Part shown: positions 8,120-14,647 of the stretch, one piece after another
How positions within the stretch are numbered: the first letter of the stretch is position 1
Layout: each line of letters starts with the position of its first letter
Origin: Suilimivivens sp964458255
GTDB lineage: Bacteria > Bacillota > Clostridia > Lachnospirales > Lachnospiraceae
Direction of reading: 5' to 3'
Assembly (NCBI GenBank): GCA_964458255.1
Contig: CAYWHY010000030.1
Span: forward strand, 1-20,982
Length of the DNA stretch: 20,982 nucleotides
The notes under the pieces: model-generated
Told to the model about the DNA's origin: nothing
Database searches by the model: none
The model's input: only the letters and a program-made list of their open reading frames with translations
Program-made: the position numbers and the translations under genes

Positions 8120-9889
8120 ATGGACATTTTTAGTGTACTAACGTTAATAGGTGGGTTGGCACTGTTTCTTTACGGAATGAATGTGCTGGGAGACGGACTT
8201 AAAAAATTATCCGGCGGTAAGCTGGAAATTATTTTGGAGAAGCTTACTTCTACCAAGCTGAAAGCTGTTTTGCTGGGAGCAGGTGTAACAGCCATTATAC
8301 AGTCTTCATCAGCAACGACGGTTATGGTGGTAGGTTTTGTGAATTCCGGGATTATGAACCTTTCCCGTTCCATAGGTGTTATTCTGGGTGCTAATGTGGG
8401 TACAACGATTACAGCATGGATTTTAAGTCTTGCGGAGATTAGTGGGACAAGCTTTTTTATGAAATTGTTAAAGCCTACATCATTTTCTCCGATTCTTGCA
8501 ATTGTCGGTGTTTTCCTCATTATGCTGAGTAAAAAGGAAAAGCGCAGGGATATTGGAACCATACTGATAGGATTTGCGGTTCTTATGACGGGAATGGATA
8601 CCATGTCAAATGCGGTAGAGCCATTGGCTGATATGCCGGAGTTTGCAAACATTCTTCTGATGTTCTCAAATCCTATACTGGGTATGTTGGCCGGACTTGT
8701 TTTCACGGCAATTATTCAGTCATCCTCTGCGTCTATCGGTATTTTGCAGGCACTTTGTATAACGGGTGCGGTAAGCTATGCGACAGCTATTCCGATTATT
8801 ATGGGACAGAATATCGGAACCTGTGTGACAGCACTTTTATCGGCTGCCGGTTCAGGTAAAAATGCAAAGAGGACGGCACTTGTTCATTTGTATTACAATT
8901 TTATTATTGTTGGTGTTTTCATGGTAGGCTTCTATGCACTGGAATCGGTGTTTCCGTTTGCGTTTATGAGCGATACAATCAGTGCGGTAGGAGTTGCTGT
9001 ATTTCATACCGTATTTAATGTTATTGCGGTGGTTGTTATGTTTCCCTTTACATTTGTACTGGAAAAGCTGGTTTATATGACCTTGCCGGAAACACAGGAA
9101 GAGTTAGAAACGCAGAAAAACAGGAAAGAAATTCAGCTTTTGGATCCCCGTTTTTTAAGCACGCCCGGATTTGCACTGGAACAGTGTAAAAATGCTGCCG
9201 TTGAGATGGTGGAGTATACAAAGGAAGCTTTATTTCTTGCAATCGGGTTGTTTGATAAATTTAATGAAAAAACAGCTGACAAGGTAATTGAACTGGAAAA
9301 TATTGTCGACCATTATGATGATGAAGTCGGTTCTTATCTGGTAAAGTTGAGTAGTCGTGATTTAAAAGAAAAAGACAGTCAGCAGCTCTCTGTACTGCTA
9401 CATTGCATTGGTGATTTTGAACGGATTGCAGATCATGCCATTAATATTATGGAAGCGGCAAGAACGGTGAACCGAAAGGATAAGTCTTTTTCCAAAAAAG
9501 CACAGGAAGAGCTTGCCGTTTATACGCAGGCAATTAAAGATATTGTAAATACGTCTGTTTTGGTATTCCAGGAAGAAGATTTGAAGCTGGCTACCATGAT
9601 AGAGCCTATGGAAGAAGTAATTGATTATCTCAGCGAAGAAATTAAGAAACGACATTTAAAGAGACTTCGCAAAGGAAAATGTTCTATCGAGATGGGATTT
9701 GTTTTGTCCGATATTACCACCAATTATGAGAGAGTATCCGACCATTGTTCCAATATTGCTCTTGCCATGCTGCAGCTGAATGAAGATAATTTTGATACCC
9801 ATGAATATCAGGAAAATATATCCGGAAAGGACAACCTGCTTTTCATGGCAGAAGTAAAACACTTAAAGGAACGTTATGAGCTTCCGTAA
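8120..9889 (+). CDS. Na+/phosphate cotransporter with PhoU-like C-terminal domain
   Basis: This 589-residue membrane protein of the NptA/PNaS family imports phosphate with sodium. Two inverted Na/Pi-cotransport repeats each carry QSSSA (61-65 and 200-204), followed by GANVGTTITAW and GQNIGTCVTAL, within about eight or nine hydrophobic segments up to residue ~330. The C-terminal 220 residues are soluble and helical and resemble PhoU (such as LHCIGDFERIADHAINI and NYERVSDHCSNIA), a module that links phosphate transport to PhoR signalling. GGAGGGATAGGAT precedes ATG 8120. Directly downstream is the remnant of a response regulator/sensor kinase pair, which suggests the transporter once formed a phosphate-response unit with it. 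A two-copy Pho-box-like repeat lies upstream. Confidence 0.93.
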   Translation: MDIFSVLTLIGGLALFLYGMNVLGDGLKKLSGGKLEIILEKLTSTKLKAVLLGAGVTAIIQSSSATTVMVVGFVNSGIMNLSRSIGVILGANVGTTITAWILSLAEISGTSFFMKLLKPTSFSPILAIVGVFLIMLSKKEKRRDIGTILIGFAVLMTGMDTMSNAVEPLADMPEFANILLMFSNPILGMLAGLVFTAIIQSSSASIGILQALCITGAVSYATAIPIIMGQNIGTCVTALLSAAGSGKNAKRTALVHLYYNFIIVGVFMVGFYALESVFPFAFMSDTISAVGVAVFHTVFNVIAVVVMFPFTFVLEKLVYMTLPETQEELETQKNRKEIQLLDPRFLSTPGFALEQCKNAAVEMVEYTKEALFLAIGLFDKFNEKTADKVIELENIVDHYDDEVGSYLVKLSSRDLKEKDSQQLSVLLHCIGDFERIADHAINIMEAARTVNRKDKSFSKKAQEELAVYTQAIKDIVNTSVLVFQEEDLKLATMIEPMEEVIDYLSEEIKKRHLKRLRKGKCSIEMGFVLSDITTNYERVSDHCSNIALAMLQLNEDNFDTHEYQENISGKDNLLFMAEVKHLKERYELP

Positions 9890-9910
9890 AATGTAGAGTA
9901 TGGTGCCTTT

Positions 9911-9982
9911 GGAGGAAAACAGGTGGCAGTTATTTATGTCGTTGAAGATGATAAGAATATCAGGGGAAATATATTTTGCTGA
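9911..9982 (+). pseudogene. Response regulator remnant (PhoB/PhoP-type N-terminus)
   Basis: An intact ribosome binding site GGAGG (9911-9915) lies 7 nt before GTG 9923, which opens a 19-codon reading frame ending in TGA (9980-9982). Its first 14 residues, MAVIYVVEDDKNIR, are the classic start of an OmpR/PhoB-type receiver domain with the acidic pair ED-D. The match stops there and the last five residues do not fit. The rest of the receiver, the DNA-binding domain and most of the adjoining kinase gene are missing, so this is the front end of a gene removed by one large in-place deletion. Confidence 0.8.
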
Positions 9983-10077
9983 AATTAGATGCGACGATTG
10001 CCGTAGAGAGTGAAAGCGGAAAGGGAACAGTAATTACAGTTACTTTCCCTGCAGTTAAGGGAGCAGTACATGGGTAA
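9967..10077 (+). pseudogene. Histidine kinase remnant (C-terminal end of catalytic domain)
   Basis: In the frame ending at TAA 10075-10077, the translation contains LKLDATIAVESESGKGTVI followed by TVTFP. This matches the last part of a HATPase_c domain of sensor kinases, where V-S-E-x-GKGT-x-F-x-V-x-F-P after the G2 box is typical. No start codon or upstream kinase sequence remains. The fragment joins the response regulator head near 9964-9967. The frame ends 8 nt inside the following glycosylase gene, and that gene's ribosome binding site AAGGGAG (10057-10063) lies within it, which may explain why this piece survived. Confidence 0.8.
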
Positions 10078-10603
10078 AAGATTAGATAAAGAATATTATC
10101 AACAGCCGGCTACCGTGCTGGCGCCTGATCTGATTGGTAAGCTGCTTTGCCGTAAGGCGGAAGGGAAAGTTATTCGCTGCAGAATTACGGAAACAGAGTG
10201 TTATTACAGTGAGAATGACACGGCATGTCATGCCAGTAAAGGAAAAACAGAGCGGACCAAAGTGTTGTATGCGCAAGGCGGTACGGCATATGTTTATTTA
10301 TGTTATGGCATGCACTCCCTTTTTAATGTAGTAACCGGGGAAGCGGGCTTTCCGGAGGCGGTACTCATTCGTGGAGTGGAGGGCCATAACGGACCGGGTA
10401 AGTTAACAAAAGCCCTGCATATTGACAGAGCATTGAATGAAGAAAATATGATAACTTCTGAGGAACTCTGGATAGAAGATGACGGAGAAAAGCCTGCGTA
10501 CTATACAGCAAAGAGAGTGGGGATTGATTATGCAGAGGAAAAAGACAAAAATATTCTGTGGCGATACATTATAAATGACGGGATATACAAACCCGTAAAA
10601 TAG
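10070..10603 (+). CDS. DNA-3-methyladenine glycosylase (AAG/MPG family)
   Basis: This enzyme removes alkylated and deaminated purines from DNA as the first step of base excision repair. The 177-residue protein follows the human AAG/Bacillus family pattern: LAPDLIGKLLCR (18-28), ITETECYY holding the catalytic glutamate (41-43), CHASKGKTERT (53-63), the YVYLCYGMH strand (74-82), VLIRG and NGPGKL (107-112). It is slightly shorter than many homologues. The start ATG 10070 has AAGGGAG 6 nt upstream and overlaps the stop of the kinase remnant by 8 nt, so the gene was once the third member of a coupled operon. With the regulators lost, it probably depends on read-through from the phosphate transporter. 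Confidence 0.93.
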   Translation: MGKRLDKEYYQQPATVLAPDLIGKLLCRKAEGKVIRCRITETECYYSENDTACHASKGKTERTKVLYAQGGTAYVYLCYGMHSLFNVVTGEAGFPEAVLIRGVEGHNGPGKLTKALHIDRALNEENMITSEELWIEDDGEKPAYYTAKRVGIDYAEEKDKNILWRYIINDGIYKPVK

Positions 10604-10616
10604 GGGAAATAACTGG

Positions 10617-10651
10617 ATTTACGCGATAAGTAACAACTGTTCAGCGTAAAT
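10617..10651. repeat. Inverted repeat overlapping the promoter of the Spo0A-like gene
   Basis: ATTTACGC (10617-10624) and GCGTAAAT (10644-10651) are perfect 8-bp inverted arms around 19 bp. The right arm directly follows the weak -35 element TGTTCA (10638-10643). The arm-to-arm distance of 27 bp would put both arms on nearly the same face of the helix. Its position favours an operator; no U-tract follows, so it is not a terminator. Confidence 0.4.
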
Positions 10652-10666
10652 GGCATGTCTTATACT
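10638..10666 (+). promoter_or_regulatory. Weak promoter of the Spo0A-like gene
   Basis: A -10 TATACT (10661-10666) lies 17 bp after a poor -35 TGTTCA (10638-10643; three of six bases match). The weak -35, flanked by inverted-repeat arms, suggests activation or repression by a bound protein. Confidence 0.4.
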
Positions 10667-10708
10667 GTGAAAGAAAGAGGGGAAAACTTGAACAGAATGG
10701 AGACATGC
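10653..10708. repeat. Second inverted repeat spanning -10 to start codon
   Basis: GCATGTCT (10653-10660) abuts the -10 box and AGACATGC (10701-10708) overlaps the ribosome binding site region and the first ATG of the Spo0A-like gene. The arms are perfect 8-mers 40 bp apart. The left arm lies upstream of the predicted transcription start (about 10673), so this would act as paired DNA sites or loop ends, not as an RNA hairpin from this promoter. Confidence 0.35.
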
Positions 10709-10710
10709 AG

Positions 10711-11088
10711 ATGGAGAAATATTTAGACACAAGGATAGAACAGTTCGTTTTTGAGATGATGCTGGATATGGGGATTCCGGCTCATCTGAAAGGTTATCGC
10801 TTTGTCAGGATGGCAGTAATGATGGCTATTGATGACATGAAGGTAGTAGGAAGTGTGACGAAACTGCTTTACCCGGAGATAGCAAAGCGTTATAATACAA
10901 CTGACGGCAAAGTGGAGAGGGCGATTCGCAACGCCATAGAAATCTCATGGGAACGGGGCAACAGGATAACCTTTGAGAGAATGTTCGGGTATTGCATGGA
11001 AAGTGGTCAGGGACGCCCTACCAACAGTGAATTTATTGCTGCCATAGCAGATGCAGTGCAACAATATCTGGGAAAGGCAGTTTCATAA
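10711..11088 (+). CDS. Stand-alone Spo0A C-terminal DNA-binding domain protein
   Basis: The 125-residue protein aligns over its whole length with the effector domain of Spo0A, the master regulator of sporulation: the GIPAHLKGYRF segment (21-31), VGSVTKLLYPEIAKRYNTT (46-64), the recognition helix region KVERAIRNAIEISW (67-80), a FGYC loop and RPTNSEFIA (102-110). The N-terminal phosphoreceiver domain of about 125 residues is absent. The gene before it is unrelated, so this is a receiver-less protein and not a frameshifted Spo0A. The start is chosen at ATG 10711 because GGAG (10699-10702) is 8 nt away; the in-frame ATG 10705 has only 2 nt. Without a receiver, activity would be controlled by amount or partners. 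It lies close upstream of surface-sugar genes, which it might regulate; that is inference. Confidence 0.9.
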   Translation: MEKYLDTRIEQFVFEMMLDMGIPAHLKGYRFVRMAVMMAIDDMKVVGSVTKLLYPEIAKRYNTTDGKVERAIRNAIEISWERGNRITFERMFGYCMESGQGRPTNSEFIAAIADAVQQYLGKAVS

Positions 11089-11107
11089 GGAAGGCAGGAT
11101 TTTGCAT

Positions 11108-12301
11108 ATGGATAAACCGGCAATTTGTGGAGGGACACCTATACGCAATGAAAAAATTTTCTACGGACATCAGTATATTGATGAGGCAGATATTCGGGCT
11201 GTGACTGATGTGCTTAAGAGTGATTATCTGACTTGCGGACCGAAGATTGCTGAGGCAGAAAAAAAGTTATGTGAAGTTACCGGGGCAAAATATGCGGTGC
11301 TTTGCAGCAATGGTACGGCAGCACTTCATATGGCATGTCTTGCGGGAGGTGTTAAACAGGGAGATGAAGTGATTACTACTCCCATTACCTTTGCGGCTTC
11401 TGCCAATTGCGCTCTGTATTGTGGGGCAAAGCCGGTTTTTGCGGATATTAATGAAGAAACTTATAATATAGATCCGGCTAATGTAGAGGCTCTTACCAAT
11501 GAGAGGACAAAAGCTGTAGTAGCAGTGGATTTTACGGGACAGTCTGTAGAGCTTGACAGGTTGCTGGCGCATTGCAGGAAGAATAATCTGGTACTGATTG
11601 AAGACGGCGCTCATGTGATCGGAACCTCCTATAATGGGAAAAAGAACGGTTCTATTGCGGATATGACGACCTTAAGCTTTCATCCGGTAAAAACCGTAAC
11701 CAGTGGAGAAGGAGGAGCGGTACTTACTAATAGTGAAAAATATTATAAGAAGTTACTTTTATACAGAGCTCATGGTATTACCAGAGATGAAGAGCAGATG
11801 GAGCACAACCCGGACGGACCATGGTACTATGAACAGATTGAACTTGGTATGAACTATCGTATGACCGATATACAGGCGGCTTTGCTTATCAGCCAGCTTG
11901 ATAAACTGCCGATGTTCAGTGCCAGAAGAAAAGAAATTGTGAAGACCTATGATGAGACGTTTTCACAGCTGCCACAGCTGTTTGTGCAAAAAGAGATTCC
12001 GCAGTCGGACACGACAAGGCATCTTTATATCTTAAGGATTCGTCCTGAAAAACTCAGTATTGACAGAAAACAATTTTTTGAGGCACTGGCAGCAGAAAAT
12101 GTTTGCTGCAATGTGCATTATATCCCAACATACTACTTTCCGTACTATGAAGGACTTGGATACAAAAAAGGTATATGCCCCAAGGCAGAAAAATTATACA
12201 ATGAAATCATCAGTTTGCCGTTATATTATTCCATGACGGACAAAGATGTGGCAGATGTAATTGCGGCAGTAAAGAGGATTGCAGAATATTTTCAGAAGTA
12301 A
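11108..12301 (+). CDS. pseC: DegT/DnrJ/EryC1 aminotransferase, PseC-like
   Basis: A PLP-dependent sugar aminotransferase of 397 residues. The family features are complete: SNGT (67-70) for phosphate binding, D166 in IEDGAH for the pyridine nitrogen, and the Schiff-base lysine K195 in SFHPVKTVTSGEGGA. The N-terminal CGGTPIRNEKIFYGHQ, the HPVK-x-x-TSGEGG core and HGITRD followed by WYYEQIELG are those of PseC, which makes UDP-4-amino-4,6-dideoxy-N-acetyl-altrosamine on the pseudaminic acid route. No pseB or other Pse gene lies in the window, so a different amino-sugar substrate is possible. The start is ATG 11108 with AGGA (11096-11099) 8 nt upstream. An upstream ATG at 11051 lies inside the Spo0A-like gene and lacks a site. 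It probably feeds a surface glycan together with the next gene. Confidence 0.87.
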   Translation: MDKPAICGGTPIRNEKIFYGHQYIDEADIRAVTDVLKSDYLTCGPKIAEAEKKLCEVTGAKYAVLCSNGTAALHMACLAGGVKQGDEVITTPITFAASANCALYCGAKPVFADINEETYNIDPANVEALTNERTKAVVAVDFTGQSVELDRLLAHCRKNNLVLIEDGAHVIGTSYNGKKNGSIADMTTLSFHPVKTVTSGEGGAVLTNSEKYYKKLLLYRAHGITRDEEQMEHNPDGPWYYEQIELGMNYRMTDIQAALLISQLDKLPMFSARRKEIVKTYDETFSQLPQLFVQKEIPQSDTTRHLYILRIRPEKLSIDRKQFFEALAAENVCCNVHYIPTYYFPYYEGLGYKKGICPKAEKLYNEIISLPLYYSMTDKDVADVIAAVKRIAEYFQK

Positions 12302-12353
12302 TTATTTTACGAAAGATAACGGAAATGCAGAAATCCGGCTGTAGAGGAAGCTT

Positions 12354-13391
12354 ATGAGATTAAGTATAATAGTACCTGTTTATAATATGGCATCAGATGA
12401 CAAACTTGCATATTGTCTGAACAGTCTTGTCAATCAGACTATTACAGATTACGAGATTATTGCGGTAGACGATTGCTCGACAGATAATTCATTGGAGGTT
12501 TTGCGTGCTTATGAGAAGAAGTTTCCTGATAAATTCAAGGTGATTGCGTCGCCTGTGAACAAAAAACAGGGTGGAGCCAAAAATCTGGGACTTGAAATTG
12601 CTTCGGGAGAATGGATTGGCTTTATCGACAGTGATGACTGGGTGAAAAAGGATTTTTACGAAAGACTTCTTTTAAAGGCAGAGAAAACCGGAGCTGATAT
12701 GGTGGGATGTGATTATCATCTGACAGATAGGCACAATATGGAAATAGGAACCGTGGTGGCTAATAATAAGCCGGAGCAGACAGGGATTTTGAACGAAGAC
12801 AAGTATCGTTCCCTTATTTTGGACGGTGGAAGCTTAGTGGTTAAAATTTATAAGCGGCATATTATTTTTGATTATCCGAACCGTTTCCCGGAGGGGATTT
12901 TTTATGAAGATAATGCAATCAGTAATTCGTGGATGCTGAGGGCAAAGCATTTTGAATATATTGCGGAACCGCTGTATTACTATTATCAACATGATGCATC
13001 TACGGTGCATACCATTACCAAAGAACGTTGTGAGCACAGAATGGAAGCAGCACGGATTATGGTAAAGGAAGCAAAGGAATTTGACTTTTTTGATAAGTAT
13101 TATCCTGAGATTGAGAGTAGCTTTACAACCCTGTTTTATGTGAATACTTTATTTTCTTATATGGCAGGTGCCGGCGGTAAAGAACTTAAGTTTGTAAAAC
13201 GGCTGGGAAAGGAAATGAAAGAAACTTTCCCGGGATTTATGGAGAATAAATATTATAGGGAAAGAGTTCATGAGGAAGAGAGAAGGTTGATTTGCCTACA
13301 CATGAAATCGACATTGTGCTTTATGATATATTATAAAGTGCTTTGGGGCTATCGTAATTTTAGAAAACGGTTGGCAGGTGAAAAGTTGTAA
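12354..13391 (+). CDS. Family 2 glycosyltransferase
   Basis: A 345-residue GT-A fold enzyme that transfers a sugar from a nucleotide donor. The N-terminal catalytic domain begins IIVPVYNMA, has the donor-binding DDCSTDN (39-45) and the metal-binding DSDDW (92-96), and contains a later GIFYEDNAISNSW segment typical of capsule and teichoic-type family 2 enzymes. The C-terminal 120 residues are helical with no clear membrane span. GAGGAAG precedes ATG 12354 at a spacing of about 5 nt. It follows the PseC-like gene by 52 bp without a terminator, and a strong terminator closes the pair. A role in cell-surface or flagellar glycosylation is plausible from this neighbour; acceptor and sugar are unknown. 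Confidence 0.9.
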   Translation: MRLSIIVPVYNMASDDKLAYCLNSLVNQTITDYEIIAVDDCSTDNSLEVLRAYEKKFPDKFKVIASPVNKKQGGAKNLGLEIASGEWIGFIDSDDWVKKDFYERLLLKAEKTGADMVGCDYHLTDRHNMEIGTVVANNKPEQTGILNEDKYRSLILDGGSLVVKIYKRHIIFDYPNRFPEGIFYEDNAISNSWMLRAKHFEYIAEPLYYYYQHDASTVHTITKERCEHRMEAARIMVKEAKEFDFFDKYYPEIESSFTTLFYVNTLFSYMAGAGGKELKFVKRLGKEMKETFPGFMENKYYRERVHEEERRLICLHMKSTLCFMIYYKVLWGYRNFRKRLAGEKL

Positions 13392-13397
13392 TACAGG

Positions 13398-13452
13398 AAA
13401 AGGGGGCTGTCGCCCAGCTAAAAAAATCAGCTGGTGCGACAGCCCCTTTTTT
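13398..13452. terminator. Very strong bidirectional-looking terminator
   Basis: GGGGCTGTCGC (13403-13413) pairs perfectly with GCGACAGCCCC (13436-13446), and inside it CCAGCT (13414-13419) pairs with AGCTGG (13429-13434), with one bulged T and a 9-nt A-rich loop. Four A's precede and six T's follow the stem. The total 17-bp stem is far longer than the other terminators here. It separates the glycosyltransferase from pfk. Confidence 0.9.
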
Positions 13453-13462
13453 GGCGTTACAC

Positions 13463-13491
13463 TTGTAGAGCAGGGTTAAATTATGTATAAT
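13463..13491 (+). promoter_or_regulatory. Promoter of the pfk-dnaX group
   Basis: TTGTAG (13463-13468) and a perfect TATAAT (13486-13491) are 17 bp apart, directly after the terminator. Transcription would start near 13498, leaving a leader of about 68 nt in which no other element is seen. Confidence 0.7.
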
Positions 13492-13565
13492 AAAAAAGTA
13501 GCAGTTCGGTAAAAATAAGTTCACTTAATCTTTTGTTAGTTTGAAACAGTGAGAAAGGCAGGGTA

Positions 13566-14645
13566 ATGCATATGAAAAGAATCGGTATGCTGACAAGCGG
13601 CGGTGACTGTCAGGCATTGAATGCAGCTATGAGAGGTGTGGTTAAGTGCCTGGTAAATAGTGAAGAAACGGTAGAGATTTATGGCTTTCTTGATGGCTAC
13701 AGGGGCTTGATTTACGGCAACTTCCGTATGCTTGTTGGAAGCGATTTTTCCGGAATTCTGACAAAGGGCGGTACGATTTTGGGAACTTCCAGAACCCCTT
13801 TTAAAACGATGAAAGACCCTGACGAAAACGGTATTGATAAAGTGGATGCTATGAAGCAGAACTATCATAAACTCCGCTTGGACTGCCTGGTGATTCTTGG
13901 AGGAAACGGTACGCATAAGACGGCGAATCTTCTCAGAGAGGAGGGACTTAATGTCATTACACTTCCTAAGACAATTGATAATGACCTTTGGGGAACGGAC
14001 ATGACTTTCGGTTTTCAAAGCGCGGTTAATATTGCCACTGATGCCATCGATTGTATTCATACGACAGCTTCGTCTCACAGCAGAACTTTTATAGTAGAAG
14101 TTATGGGACACAAGGTCGGATTCCTTACTTTAAATGCCGGTATGGCAGGCGGTGCCGATATTATTCTGATTCCGGAGATCCCTTATGATATTATCAAGGT
14201 AGTGGAAGCGATTGAAAGAAGAAACAGGAATGGCAGTAAATTTACCATTCTTGCTGTGGCAGAAGGTGCTATTTCCAAAGAAGACGCCAAATTATCCAAA
14301 AAAGAGTATAAAGAAAAAATGAAGAATTATAAATATCCTTCCGTATCTTATGAACTTGCGGACCGGATACAAAAAATGACAGGCGGTGAAGTCCGTGTCA
14401 CTGTTCCCGGTCATACACAAAGGGGAGGAAGCCCATGTGCTTATGACAGAGTATTTGCAAGCCGACTCGGGGCAGAAGCAGGCAAACTGATTCTGGAAGG
14501 TGAATATGGTTTCATGGTAGGCTATAAGAACAGGGAAATCGTTAAGGTTCCCTTAGAGGAAGTGGCAGGCAAACTGAAAACGGTTTCACCTGATTCAGAT
14601 ATGATAAAAGAAGCAAAAATGCTGGGAATCAGTTTCGGAGATTAA
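13566..14645 (+). CDS. pfkA: 6-phosphofructokinase
   Basis: This enzyme phosphorylates fructose-6-phosphate to fructose-1,6-bisphosphate in glycolysis. The 359-residue protein has the start KRIGMLTSGGDCQALNAAMRG, RGGT-like GILTKGGTILGTSR (63-76), the donor loop GGNGTHK (112-118), the catalytic PKTIDND (134-140, D138 as base), MGHKVG and PGHTQRGGSP. At the donor-determining positions of E. coli PfkA it has Gly at 104 (G115 here) and Lys at 124 (K135); ATP enzymes usually pair Gly/Gly and PPi enzymes Asp/Lys. Asp103 is replaced by Asn (N114). The phosphoryl donor is therefore uncertain. ATG 13566 has AAAGG 7 nt upstream; ATG 13572 is an equally possible start. It is followed after 2 bp by dnaX. 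Confidence 0.93.
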   Translation: MHMKRIGMLTSGGDCQALNAAMRGVVKCLVNSEETVEIYGFLDGYRGLIYGNFRMLVGSDFSGILTKGGTILGTSRTPFKTMKDPDENGIDKVDAMKQNYHKLRLDCLVILGGNGTHKTANLLREEGLNVITLPKTIDNDLWGTDMTFGFQSAVNIATDAIDCIHTTASSHSRTFIVEVMGHKVGFLTLNAGMAGGADIILIPEIPYDIIKVVEAIERRNRNGSKFTILAVAEGAISKEDAKLSKKEYKEKMKNYKYPSVSYELADRIQKMTGGEVRVTVPGHTQRGGSPCAYDRVFASRLGAEAGKLILEGEYGFMVGYKNREIVKVPLEEVAGKLKTVSPDSDMIKEAKMLGISFGD

Positions 14646-14647
14646 AA

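Noticed and set aside
10688..10726. Short TTG-started frame (12 codons) just before the Spo0A-like gene, with AGAGGGG upstream
   Set aside because: Too short to judge, starts with TTG, and overlaps the real start region; it could be a leader peptide but nothing beyond the purine-rich tract supports it.
11051..11107. N-terminal extension of the PseC-like protein from ATG 11051
   Set aside because: These 19 codons lie inside the Spo0A-like gene, have no ribosome binding site and do not resemble the family N-terminus, which begins at ATG 11108.
13536..14111. A 191-residue open frame on the minus strand across pfk
   Set aside because: It lies fully over a clear phosphofructokinase and its composition (many His, Ser, Cys and Arg, no recognisable motif) is that of an antisense shadow; it has no ribosome binding site that stands out.
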